Made by a program: the position numbers and the translations under genes
Notes under the pieces: model-generated
Database searches by the model: none
Seen by the model: only the letters and a program-made list of their open reading frames with translations
Told to the model about the DNA's origin: nothing
Shown here: one piece after another, positions 19,881 to 30,050 of the stretch
Position numbering within the stretch: position 1 is the stretch's first letter
Layout of the letters: every line of letters begins with the position of its first letter
Source of the DNA: Haemaphysalis longicornis
Taxonomy: Eukaryota > Arthropoda > Arachnida > Ixodida > Ixodidae
Direction: 5' to 3'
NCBI GenBank assembly: GCA_013339765.2
Contig: CM023448.1
Location: 197,262,409 to 197,326,408, forward strand
Length of the DNA: 64,000 nt

Positions 19881-20460
19881 AGATGCAACGCATCTCTTTA
19901 ACTCGCCTTGTCCCGCGTTGTCGCGGCGTAGTCCGCATCCCTCCCCTATTCTCCTCGCCGCGGCAGCTGCGCGCTCCGCCGCTCAAACCGCAGCGCCATC
20001 TGTGCGTCAGCGCGGTCAGCGCGCAGCTTGCGCTCGGCTGCGCTCGCTGCCGTCGCCACGCCAGCTGTGCGTTAGCGCGCATCTTGCCCTCGGTTAACAC
20101 ATGCGCATGCGCTGCTATGCGCTGCTCTCTCTCATTCCGCTGCATATAAACGCGGTAACTGCGCCGCTCCGCTCAGTCGTTCCGCCGCTCGCGCCGCCGG
20201 CGCTCCGATGACATCCTCTGATGATTTGAATGGAGACTAACAGGCATGCTCACCGTAACAAGCACCGGCCACCCCGATAACAGAAATGCTAGCACCAGCG
20301 AAGACAAAGCTGCGAATTGAAGAGCTCGTGATGCCGAACGCATAACAGAAACGCAACGGCAACCCACGATGCGTCGCATCTACCCCACGGTTCCCCTCTC
20401 GGGAAGATGGTGTACATTTTTCTTCTTCAGTTTGAAGGGCTTTCAGAGCGACAATTTTGG
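19881..20460 (+). mobile_element. Hairpin-ended repeat family (HEF), copy 1
   Basis: It begins TTTTAGATGC-AAC-GCATCT (hairpin 19881-19895). A CpG-rich leader contains a TATA box and an initiator. The downstream part reads DKAAN...RARDAER in the frame near 20305-20345. It ends in GATGCGTCGCATC (about 20369-20381) and GGGAAGATGGTGTA (about 20401-20414) before poly-T. The same end motifs recur at five other places in the window. The coding part is interrupted by stops. Confidence 0.6.
20145..20178 (+). promoter_or_regulatory. TATA box plus arthropod initiator in HEF copy 1
   Basis: TATAAA is at 20145-20150 and TCAGTC at 20173-20178, which puts the initiator A 30 nt downstream. This is the canonical spacing for a TATA/Inr Pol II core promoter, and TCAGT is the arthropod initiator. 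The surrounding block GCGCCGCTCCGCTC..CGTTCC is conserved in two other copies. Confidence 0.5.
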
Positions 20461-20959
20461 CGGTGCCTTTCCCTTCTAAGCACCCGCCCATAACTGCTTG
20501 CCGTCTTATAAGGCATAAGTTGGGAGTGGAGACAAGGGAGGGGGCTTGCCCCCGCAGATATAGGTTTCATTCCTTCACTGATGACATTTCCGTTGTGCAG
20601 GCGGCAGGTTTAAACGTGCACGTCCACCGCCCTATTGCGAACTTTCCCGTATTCTCAGCGGTCGAGTGGGTTGGGCTGGTGTGTTACGCACAGTAAAATC
20701 CTATGCGCGGGTGGGAAAGAGACAGCTCCGTGTTTGTCCACTAGAATAAATCTCGAGTCGTTCACAGTTTTATTGGGCTAAATGCTAATTGCTTGATCAC
20801 ATATTACGAATAAACGTGTTTTCGTTCTTGCATTTTGTGTGCTGCGTCTAGATTCGCAGGTCATCCTTCTTCACAGTGGAAGGGCACTAATTTTTTTGGC
20901 GTCCTTGTAGGCCTAGTCACCTTAGGATCTCTCAATCCTATCTCCCTGGCAGTTGAAGT
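20461..20959. other. Unassigned sequence
   Basis: No gene recognised between the HEF copy and the hAT remnant. Confidence 0.35.
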
Positions 20960-22390
20960 TTTCAGCCAAAGTTCACCAAACGCCGCCTCTGAGCGTAGCG
21001 GCAGATCGCTTCACCCATTGCCTCCGCAGATTCCTGTGCGTCAGCCGCGCGGAGAGTTGGCTGTTGGAGCGCCTTCTTAACTTCTTCACATGTGCCAAAC
21101 AGCGCTTTTGAAGTCGAAATTCCTGATAGCGTTCCGATTTTTTTCGTGGATTTTGCATATCCTTGTAAGGCAGCCTTGCAACGATTCGTTGTTGAGCGCA
21201 GTGTCTTCATTAACTCATTCAAAGTTTCTTGAACTCTGCTATAGTTTTCGCAAAACCTCCTCAGTGACTGTACCCTGACGGTCCACCTGGTCAGCAAAGG
21301 GGCAGCGATTACTCGGGTTGGAGGTCAACGCCCTCAGGTATTTCGTGACACGGACGGATGACTACACTAGCGAACAGGCTCCGCCTCTTATTAGAGTACA
21401 TGATTAAATTGTGTATGTCTTTCACGATGCACAGCGAGTCGTTTATTACGTCGGAACTTTTGCTGGCATCTTGGAAGACTAAGTTACCCTGGTATACTGA
21501 GTCCCTCCTCCACTCGAGCCTCCAGTGGAGGAGGTCCTTGAAATCGATTTCCCCATGTATAAGCATTGCGGAATCCTCCGCTCAGCCGAGTGGAGGGAGC
21601 AAATGGAGTGGAGGAGAGACTCAGAATACGGCCCAAAGTCTAGGGCGTGGTTTTTTTTTTTCATTTACAATACTTGCTGTCTCACAGTTCGAGACATTGC
21701 TGGAGTGGGTCCATAACAGTGAATACACACTAAACTAACAGAATTCGTGGTTTGGTAGTTCATTAAAAAAACTATCGCTAGGCAACTTCCGGAGAGAAAC
21801 ATCAAGGTTATTCCATAATTAAACTGTGAAAGGCAAAAATGAGAACTGCATAGAGAAATGCTGCAGAGAACATAAAGTTATCTGCGCTCAGCGTCGCAAA
21901 TTTTGTTTTGTACTCCGTAGAAACGGCCGGACGTATTATCAGCTCCATCGAATCAATCTGCGCAAGTTCTGGAATTCGAGGCCGATGCGAAAGATCATAT
22001 TGTTTAGGGCTTTGTAGGGGGTGTCGGCCGTATTGTAGGGTGCGTTGTAGAGCCCCACAAACGCTTCTCTGGCAGTCAGCGTCAATTAGTCTGCCCATCG
22101 CACTCATAAAAAAACTGCTCTTGGCCGGTTGACATCTGTAGCCCCGTCAGCAACGATAGCAAAGAATGGGCACTATGTGACAGTCTTTCACAATGCCACC
22201 CAGTACACCATATGCCATGATCTGTATTAACTCATTTTGCGCGTCAGTGCTTATCCATTTGTCTTTCCTCGTAAGCCATATTTTAAGAGTTGGCGCGTCA
22301 TTCGATCGCTCTTCCAAATGATCTACGAAGTTGCCGCCCTCTTTATTCTGCCCCTGTAGCGCTTGGCCTCAGCGGCAGAAATAACAGATA
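20960..22390 (-). pseudogene. Decayed hAT transposase, middle part (ZMYM1-like)
   Basis: Pieces on the minus strand, in order: GGNFVDHLEERSNDAPTLKI then KWISTDAQNELIQIMAYGVL and FFAIVADGATD (about 22350-22140, the first catalytic Asp region); FVGLYNAPYNTADTPYKALN (about 22070-22010); SSDVINDSLCIVKDIHNLIM (about 21460-21400); and LTRWTVRVQSLRRFCENY (about 21295-21240). This order matches ZMYM1/DUF4371-type hAT proteins. Stops and frameshifts separate the pieces, and a 140-bp MITE sits at 21491-21630. The C-terminal dimerisation region is not found here; an example is present separately at 16678-17160. Confidence 0.7.
21491..21630. mobile_element. 140-bp MITE inside the hAT remnant
   Basis: Inverted ends are GTATACTGAGTCCCTCCTCC at about 21492 and the reverse complement of GGAGGAGAGACTCAGAATAC at about 21610-21629. 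The central part also holds CCTCCACTC/GAGTGGAGG pairs. No clear target duplication was seen. It interrupts the coding order of the hAT transposase, so it inserted later. Confidence 0.6.
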
Positions 22391-22869
22391 TAGCGTACTA
22401 CGACACGCCGCGCCATCTTAGATTCTCTCTGCTGCCTCCGATTATGCGCAGATAGAAGCTGCACAACGCAAATTCCTGTTGCTCTGGTGAGCCTCCAGTT
22501 GTTCTTCGGAAATGTGAAGCTTTTCTTCCGCACAGCTCGCAAACATGACATATTTCCATCAGAGTTTTGGCTGCCGCTTTGAGTGGACGTTTGGAAATGT
22601 GTGGATGCCCTATCTGTAACTGAACGCATGGCATGTATTGCTTCTGTATCCTGCGGTTCAAGGGCATAAAATGGAAACAGAAAGCTAACTCAGTGTTCTA
22701 TTTCGGTGATAAAACGGTGTATTAGATAATTGACGTGGTACCGTACCAATGGAGCTTCTGTGGACCGCGGCAAGAGCTCCGAGTGCACATCGAAAGCTGC
22801 TCCTTCACGCTTCGTCCAAGCTTCCGCGTCTGAAGCAATGGCCGAAGTGTCTGGAGCCATTATATTATA
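22391..22869. other. Possible hAT 5' region, otherwise unassigned
   Basis: Minus-strand frames at 22369-22667 are Cys/Arg-containing and lie immediately upstream of the hAT blocks, so they may be its decayed N-terminus. They cannot be assigned with confidence. Confidence 0.3.
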
Positions 22870-23408
22870 CAGGGTGATCAAAGTTAAGTCGACAGTTTTT
22901 TTTTTAATTAGGCGTTTAATTTTACGTGAAAACCACCTCTACAGTGAGGTTACGCGCTAGGGGGAAACAGAACGAGGTGCTAATTATGGATTTCGGTGGC
23001 TTAATTAACTAAAATAGAATAATTATCTTTTTAGTGGCTGCAGTAAGCAGGCATGAGTTAGAGGCAATCGTGTTTCCGTGCAGCTCCATTTGGCAGAATT
23101 CTTTAGCGCATCCCTACTCCGAGATATCGAACTGCGAGGTTTAATTTGCCGTTCGCATGATTACGCATGCTAGACAGTGACGACCGGCGCAAAGCTCCTC
23201 CCGTTTGTTCTGTTTCGATAGTGGTTCCGAGTACTGCAGATTGATATAACTTCCAGCCAAAACTGAAAGGGTGCCTGTTATCACTTTTAGATGCGGAGCA
23301 TCTTATAGCGGTGGCCTGTCCCGCGTCGGCATCGGCGTCGTCGGCGTCCGCACTCACACTGCGCATGCGCAACTCTCCTCCTTACACCCACAGCTGCGCG
23401 ATACTACA

Positions 23409-23862
23409 CTATAAAAAAAAAACTCCCACCTCCCCTCGCGGGAACCCCTGTGTAGATGCGACGCATAGGGGGTTCACGTTGCAGCGTTGGACAGCGGAGG
23501 AACGGCGCTGGAACGATGGAGCGGAGCGGCGCAGGCACCGCGTTTTATAGCGCGCATACGGTTGAGGGGACGCGCCGCGCCAGTGCAGTCTGCCGTGCCT
23601 ATGACGCAACACAATCCAACACAATCCACTTTAATCCAATCCAATCTAATCCAAATCCAATCCAATCCAAGCCAATCCAATCCAATCGAACCATCCAATG
23701 CCCCTCGCGAGAGAGTGTTCGCTATCGGAGAGGAGAGGGGGTGAGCGGCGGAGAGCGAAGCTGGCGCGGCGAGGAGAATGGGGGAGGGGTGGACGCCGAC
23801 AACAACGACGCCGACGCCAGATGCATGGACAAGGCGGGTGAATGGGATGCGTGGCATCTAAA
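23409..23862 (-). mobile_element. HEF copy 3, inverted and nested in copy 2, with (CCAAT)n-type satellite
   Basis: Read on the minus strand it begins TTTTAGATGCCACGCATCC (hairpin 23858-23846). It contains the TTGGA-type pentamer satellite (about 23690-23620), the TATA/initiator block, TGCGTCGCATCTACACAGG, and ends in CGCGAGGGGAGGTGGGAG before poly-T. It matches 49336-49800 along its whole length. Confidence 0.7.
23515..23549 (-). promoter_or_regulatory. TATA box plus initiator-like site in HEF copy 3
   Basis: The minus strand has TATAAA at 23549-23544 and TCCATC at 23520-23515, at the same spacing as copy 1. The block between, GCGGTGCCTGCGCCGCTCCG, is conserved. Confidence 0.45.
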
Positions 23863-23885
23863 AGAGATAGTTAGCCGGCGCCCGG

Positions 23886-23955
23886 TTTCGATCCCACGAC
23901 TGGCTGGCCGCAACGGGAGGTACGCGGTGCTCTTCCCACTACGCTACAAATCCGG
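23886..23955 (-). repeat. tRNA-like fragment
   Basis: The minus strand reads GTAGCGTAGTGGGAAGAGCA (box A) ... TGGGATCGAAACCGGGCGCC (box B-like). It is tRNA-derived but not a plausible functional tRNA. It lies right after the nested HEF copy and may be a SINE head from a fourth family. Confidence 0.45.
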
Positions 23956-25071
23956 GACAGGAGCAAGTGCTACGAACGCGCCTTATGTCCTTGACTCATT
24001 CAAACTACGTCAAGAAGCTACTGATACAACGAAGGCACGCGAAGCTGAACGTCAACGGAAACGACGAACTGAAAACTTTAGAGGAGGATGTTGAATTTCC
24101 GGTGGGAAAGCTGTGGCGGGAAGCGCCACGCGCCTTGCAGCTCAACCAGCCCGTCCGCAGCGCCTCCGATGCTGATTGTGGCAGGATGCCCCTAGGGATT
24201 GGCCAACCAAAGAATCCATCACGAGATAGGTTCGCGTTCAACCACCGTCATCATCTTCCCGTAGGGGAAACCGCCGAAGAAGAAGAAGGAGAAGACAAAG
24301 CTGCGAAGAGGAGGGCGTGTACATTGCTCTCAGCCGGTGCAACCAATGTCAACAACCTTACCTCACCAACGCTGACGGAGACTACCGATTCTACCACAGA
24401 GACAACATCGACAAGAACATGATGGACGAGTTTCGGCGCCTCGAGAACCACCGCCTACTCACCGTAACACAATAGTACTTGCGTGCCTTTGCCACCGGTG
24501 TGGACCCGGACGCGGAATTCCCTCTGGCGCTAGTAAAAACCAGATCACTCAATCACTCAACATAACGGCAACAAAAGTGGAACCACATGGAACCACCACG
24601 ATGCTTCGCAGCCTCATCAGGGTTCCCCACGGGAAGATGGTGTAATTTTTTTTCCTATTCCTCGGCCCCGTTTTCGAACTAAACACAGTACACAGGAGGG
24701 GTGTCACAAAAGGGAGGAGCTTTGAGCCGGTCTTCGCTGTCTTGCATGCGTAATCATGCGAGCGGCAATTAAACTTCGCAGTTCGATATCGCGGAGTACG
24801 GATGCTCTAGAAGAATTCTGCCAAATGAAACTGTGTGGAAAGACGATTGCTACTAAGTTTTCAATACAAACATGCCTGCTTACTACAGCCGCGAAAAAGT
24901 TCATTAATCAATTCTAGTTAATTAGGCCACTGACATCAATAGTTCCCACATCATTGCGTGTCCCCCTTGGCGCATAACCTCACTGTAGTGGTGGTCTTCA
25001 CGTACATCTAAGCGTCTAATTTTAAAAACACCTGTCGACTTAACTTTGACCACCCTGTATATACATATGTA

Positions 25072-25642
25072 CACCCGCCCAATTTTTTACCAATATCACG
25101 GGAGCGTCGACCGTTCGGTAGATCAGCGCCGCGTGATGGAGTGATACGGAAAACTCGGCGAGAGTAAGCCGCATGCGCACTAAGCAAGGGCTGCTGCTGC
25201 CGTCGTCTGCTAGGCTGTTCCAAGAGCAGGCGCTCGCCCCCTATTTTTGTTATTCACTTATCACACTGCCTGCCATACTCGAAATTTTTCTTCAAGACCA
25301 AGCACTTGGCGCCAACTGAAGACAGAGAAATCAGCGTTGCCGAACACAAGGTTCGTTTAGCGCAAGGATCGTTGGGCAACGCTGACTACTCTGTTTTCAG
25401 TTGGCACCACGTGCCTGGTCTTGAAGAAAATTTTCGAATATGGCAGACCGTGTGATAAGCGAATAAAAAAATCGGGGGTGGCTGTCTGCTCTCGGAACAG
25501 CCAAGCAGACGACGGGAGCAGCGGCCTTTGCTCAGTGCGCATGCGGTTACTCTCGCCGAGTTTGCCGTATCACTTCATCACGCGGCGCTGATCTACCGAA
25601 CGGTCGACACTCCCGTGATATTGGTAAAAAATTGGGCGTTTG
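25072..25642. mobile_element. 571-bp palindromic MITE, TA target duplication
   Basis: The arms (about 25072-25345 and 25370-25642) are reverse complements over almost their whole length: CGCCCAATTTTTTACCAATA / TATTGGTAAAAAATTGGGCG, then GTCGACCGTTCGGTAGATCA and ACTCGGCGAGAGTAA. TA flanks are 25070-25071 and 25643-25644. The arms differ by many substitutions, so it is a genuine old foldback. It starts 14 bp after the previous element ends. The opposing open frames across it are artefacts. Confidence 0.85.
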
Positions 25643-25989
25643 TACATGGCGGTAAATACTTCTAATTGATCTCATAAAAAGATTATCGTTTTCGCCTACC
25701 ATGAGTCGGTCTGAACGCATGGCCACTCGATTGAGGAGCATGACTGTCAAGGCATCGTTTTTCGGCTTGTGCTTCCCTAAGAAACAAACGCTCAATCTAC
25801 TCGAAAGGAAGCACAGATAAAATATTTCTGAGAAGAAAAGATAAGAACCTTGAGAACTAGTTTCGGTCAAGTGTGCACGTTTTGGAGCCGGCAGATCGTG
25901 GCTGCAGTGACCTGCACGGATCTGCACATACAAAAATTGAAACACATGGCAATTCGTTGTAAAATCAATAAAGTCGTTATGAATCGCGT

Positions 25990-28961
25990 CCATAAAACGC
26001 AAATTAGACATCGTTGCTTCCAGAACCACGAGCACCAGTTCACGACATACAATGACAGCAAAGTAGTCGGTAATGGCGGAGATATTTTAATAAATAAAAA
26101 GTACATAAAAGTATATTTTAGTATCCGAGAGAGTATACGGAAGGCTGCGGGAAATGAGGATAGATGAAAACGGAACAGACAGCTTAGGAAGCGACCACAA
26201 GCGGTTTAGCTTGCACTTTGGAGGCGCAACCCGGACAAATGCGGAAATAGGTACAATAGGAGTAAATAATTTGAATAATGAGCAGTTAAAGATCATCGCT
26301 GATAGATTGGAAGATGAAATCAATAAATACCCACGCAAAAATTGGGATTACGACGAAATGATTGCGTTCGTAAAGGGTAAGATGAATGAAGCAAAGGAAC
26401 GAAACCGATGGAAAGGGAAGAGAAAGCCGAGAAGCTGGTGGAATAAGGAAATAAAAGAGGCTATTGACCAGCGAAGAAAGGCGTCGAGAGAACATAGAGA
26501 AGCAAAAAGAACTGGTATGGAACCGGAGGTAGTGAAGGAAAAGTGGGATGTCTACCGTGGGAAAAAAGTAGAAGTGCAGAAAATGGTGGGCAAGCAAAGA
26601 TAAAGCAGAAAAGCGAACAATGGATGGCAGAAATACGGAAGAAGAACAAAAGCGCATCCAAGAAGTTTTGGAACCATGTAAAATCACTAAGCTCAAAAAA
26701 CGATAACCATCAAAAATTCCTGATTGATGAGGAGGGGGAACATTTAGAAGGAGAGCACGCGTTGGCGCATATTCATCGAGTGATTAGTGAGAAGTTTAGG
26801 ACAATAGTGGTAGGGAAACCTGCACCGATAACATCAGCGCCACAAAAGACTGCGGAAAGGGAAATAAGTTTGAGCAACCTTGATTGAAAAAAGCAGAGCA
26901 AAAGGTTTCCCCCCAGACAGCAGTGGCCCGGACGGAATACCAATGCAACTGATAAACCTACTTGGACCTAAAAGTAAGGAATCGTTTATGAGGGCAATAG
27001 ATAAGGTGATAGAAACCAAACAAATACCAGAGGACTGGTTGGAAAGTAGGATGAATTTAATATATAAAGGCAGAGGAGACAAAGCCAGTATTGATTCATA
27101 CAGACCACTCACAGTAACGTCAGTGGTGTATAGATTCGTAATGCAGGCGATAAATCAGAAATTCAAGCATGGATGGAAGAAAATGAAATACTTGGGGAAC
27201 TGCAGAATGGATTTAGACAAGACAGGCGACTGGATGACAATCTGTTCGTGATAACGCAATGCATTGAAATTGCGAAAGCACAGAATAGACCACTATGGAT
27301 TACGTTCTTGGACATTAAAGGGGCATATGACAACGTAAACAGAGAACGGCTGTGGAGAATGCTGAAACTCCAGGGATTAGATGACGAGTTAGTACAGTTC
27401 CTTATAGCACTCTATAAAGACAATAGAGTTCACCTTACTTGGGGAAGGACAGAAATGCGCCCAGCAGGTCAACATCCATCGGGGACTGAAACAGGGATGC
27501 CCTTTGAGCCCAATACTGTTCATGCTTTACATGGCAGGGTTAGAAAAGAAACTGGAAGAAAAGTCAAGTAGGGTTTAGGCCTAACCCATATGCTGCAAGG
27601 CGAAGTGGTACAACAGCATATTCCGGGAATGTTATACGCAGACGACATTGTTCTTTTAGCTGATAACCAAACCGATATGCAGCGGCTAATAAATATTTGC
27701 GGCCGGGAAGCCACTGACCTCGGGTTAAATTTCAGTGCAAAAAATCAGGAATAATGGTTTTCAATGACGCTACCACCGACGTAGTGTCTATCCAGCAAGG
27801 CGAATTACCTAGAGTGAAGGAATATAAATATTTGGGAGTGTGGATAAACGAAGGGGATAACTACTTAAGTAATCACGAGGAGCAACTTAAGGTTAAGGGA
27901 AAGCGAAACGCATCTATAATGAAGCATAGAGCTCTGTGGGGGTATAACAAATATGAAGTAGTAAGAGGAATGTGGAAAGGAGTAATGGTTCCGGGTCTCA
28001 CGTTTGCGGATGCTGTACTCAGGCTTAATAATCAGACGTTCTATCAGGCCTTGAAGTAAACCAGAGAACGGTAGGACGTTTGGCCTTAGGCGCGCATGGA
28101 AAAACAACTAACGAAGCAGTTCAGGGAGATATGGGCTGGGCGTCGTTTGAAGTTAGAGAAGCTCAGAGTAAAATATGCTTTGAGATGAGGTTGAGGGCAA
28201 TGGATCAACGAAGGTGGGCAGCTAAGGTTTTTAGGTACCTATACTTGAAAAGCGTGGACACGCAGTGGTTAAGAAAGAATAGAAGGCTAACGATGAAATA
28301 CGGAAAGAACAGTGGGGAATCCAAAACAGCCAAGGTAACCAAAAAAGAGGCAAGGCAGATTGAAAGAATAAATGGAGGGAAAAAATGGAAGCTAAACGTC
28401 ATTAGAGATGTGACAGGGCTGAGAAGATGAACATCAGAAAGGAAAATTGTCTACGATAATTCCCCGGGCAGTGCTTTGCTTTTTGAGGCCTAGAGCAGGT
28501 TTGCCTGCGAACTAAGAGTTTTGTGGGGAAGTATTCACAAAATGATGGGGTATGTGTGGCCTGCGGAAAAGAACAGAAACTATGCGGCACATAGTGGTTA
28601 GAATGTGAGGGTATCCATCCAAATCTACATGAAGGGAATATTGGGCTTCCAGAAGCCCTAGGATTGTAAGGGTATCACGAGGAAGTTAACTTCAAGGCTG
28701 TCGAGGGGACGAAAAGAAGATTAGAATGCTGGTGGACGAAAAGCAGAGAGGGGAATATTGCCTAGGACAGTTACCACCTGTAACAGGGAAAAGAAAGTAT
28801 TTCGGGCCTAATAAGCGTTAGTGCCTGCCCTAAGCAGCGCTAGTATTAAACCAAGAGTGTAAAACATGGTTATATTAGTCCTTTTTGGTAAGATGACATG
28901 TCATCACCCCGCTTCAAAGGAGAAACCAATAGGAATCATCATCATCATCATCATCATCATC
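25990..28961 (+). mobile_element. LINE (non-LTR retrotransposon), endonuclease end to 3' tail, decayed
   Basis: In order: DILINKKYIKV and GTDSLGSDHKRF (about 26085-26210), the end of an APE-type endonuclease with the conserved SDH; a Lys-rich linker (WWNKEIKEAIDQRRKASREH); RT finger block LIYKGRGDKASIDSYRPLTV (about 27058); palm LWITFLDIKGAYDNVNRERL (about 27290); catalytic YADD at 27635-27646; thumb EYKYLGVWI (about 27820); and a C-terminal region with CVACG...C (about 28555). It ends in (ATC)9 at 28935-28961. At least five frame changes separate the blocks (26154, 26543, 26880, 27173, 27754 and 28080 starts). The domain order fits an ingi/I-like or related clade, but the clade is not certain. 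The upstream endonuclease is not legible. Confidence 0.85.
28935..28961. repeat. (ATC)9 LINE tail
   Basis: Nine perfect ATC units at the LINE 3' end. Short tandem tails are typical of some non-LTR clades and mark the 3' boundary. Confidence 0.9.
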
Positions 28962-29452
28962 AATATATAACAGTAAAAAAGAGCGCTTCATATGTTACCA
29001 TGGTCACAACACGGCAGAGGGAAGTGTTCCAGTGCAATACAAGCAACCAACTAACCTACTTTGTATTGAAAGCCATCTACCCCCGTTTGGTCCGCAAACT
29101 GGGCTATGTACTCTTCACAGATGAGCTGAAAACGATGTTTTATGGAAGGAAAAAGGCTGCAAAAGGCACTCCAATTTCAAGGCAAGGCATTCCAGAAGCC
29201 CCGTGTACAAAAGGACACGAAAGGCTACAACCCTAGCGACTTTTGATGAATAAAATCAATGTTGCAATTTTTTTTTTCCACGTACGCCGTTTGTTCCAGT
29301 GACTTCTTCGTGACTGCCAGGTCTATTTTGATTCCGTTCTTTGCTTTACATTTTTTTATAAAAAGTTCAGGTCGTGACACTCTTGGCTTTTCAGGTTTAC
29401 TTGTTGTGAATTTCTCATTCAAATAGTTGTTAATGGTCTATAAGCCTGTTGT
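28962..29452. other. Unassigned sequence
   Basis: No gene recognised. Short open frames on both strands have no motif. Confidence 0.35.
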
Positions 29453-29633
29453 TGATTGATTGTAGGGTTTAACGCGCCGACGCAACGCAGGCGATGAGGC
29501 GCGCCGTAGTGGAGGGCTCCGGATTAATTTTGTCCACCTGGGGATCTTTACCGTGCGCCGAAATCTCGCACACACGGGCATTTTTGCTTTTCGCCTCCAT
29601 CAGAAAAGCGACCGCCGCGGACGGGAATCGAAC
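29453..29633 (-). mobile_element. tRNA-derived SINE (Ruka-like), 5'-truncated
   Basis: The minus strand keeps box B remnant, the TTTTCTGATGGAGGCGAAAA body and the AATCAATCA end, but the box A half of the tRNA head is missing. A 13-bp target duplication with one mismatch, ATAWGCCTGTTGT, is at 29440-29452 and 29634-29646. It is therefore a 5'-truncated insertion, not a later deletion. Confidence 0.85.
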
Positions 29634-29978
29634 ATATGCCTGTTGTACATTTACCTCTAAGAAAACTGAAAACTAAAAAAAATGTGTTTTAAAATAAAAA
29701 ATATAACACTGTCACGACCTCGTCCATTTATTTCGGAATGCAAAGCACTTCGAAAAAGTTTTCCATCGTGTTTTTTAGGCCACTGAAGCTCGGCACAAGG
29801 TGAACAGAAAGAAAATTTTATAAATAAAAAGTTTTCATAATAATAAAAGTTTTCAAAATATTACTTTGAAATTTTTATGGTGTTATCACAGAAGTATTTC
29901 CAGTTGCTGTGCTAATTTTCATCAAGAGCCACAAAGAAATAAAAATGTTGACTTCGAAAGACACGTTCTCGCCTTAAT

Positions 29979-30050
29979 TATTCGATATTCGAAGCTAGAT
30001 ATTCGTATTCGATTCATATTCGAAAAATTTGATATTCGCACACCCCTAGC
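29979..30050. mobile_element. hAT-like terminal fragment, ATTCG-rich
   Basis: ATTCGATATTCGAA, TATTCGTATTCG and TATTCGCACACCCCTA occur together. The last reads, inverted, TAGGGGTGTGCGAATA, a form seen at the ends of some hAT MITEs. Only one end was found. Confidence 0.4.

Larger units (their letters stand above)
23289..24660 (+). mobile_element. HEF copy 2 (interrupted)
   Basis: It starts AGATGC-GGA-GCATCT (23289-23303) with GCGGTGGCCTGTCCCGCGTC, identical in type to copy 4. It is interrupted at about 23409 by an inverted HEF copy and a tRNA-like fragment. It resumes with coding-like sequence (TTKAREAERQRKRR near 24030, EDKAAKRRA near 24292, EFRRLENHRLLTVTQ near 24425 in another frame) and ends in CGGGAAGATGGTGTAATTTT (about 24628-24650). 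The encoded small protein is unknown and interrupted by stops and frameshifts. Confidence 0.5.
22870..25057. mobile_element. Long-armed foldback DNA element with nested insertions
   Basis: The left arm 22870-23235 (CAGGGTGATCAAAGTTAAGT...) and right arm 24693-25057 (...ACTTAACTTTGACCACCCTG) are reverse complements with scattered changes. Shared blocks are AAGTTAAGTCGACAG, CTACAGTGAGGTTA, GCAGTAAGCAGGCATG and CATGATTACGCATGC. TA flanks both outer ends (22868-22869 and 25058-25059), as in Tc1/mariner-type insertion. Between the arms lie an HEF copy, a second inverted HEF copy and a tRNA-like fragment. The simplest reading is a foldback MITE of about 0.7 kb whose centre received these insertions. 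Two independent opposite copies cannot be excluded. Confidence 0.65.

Noticed and set aside
25008..25542. Arg/Gln-rich frames on the minus strand
   Set aside because: Similar frames are read from both arms of the 571-bp palindrome, so they reflect structure and not coding.
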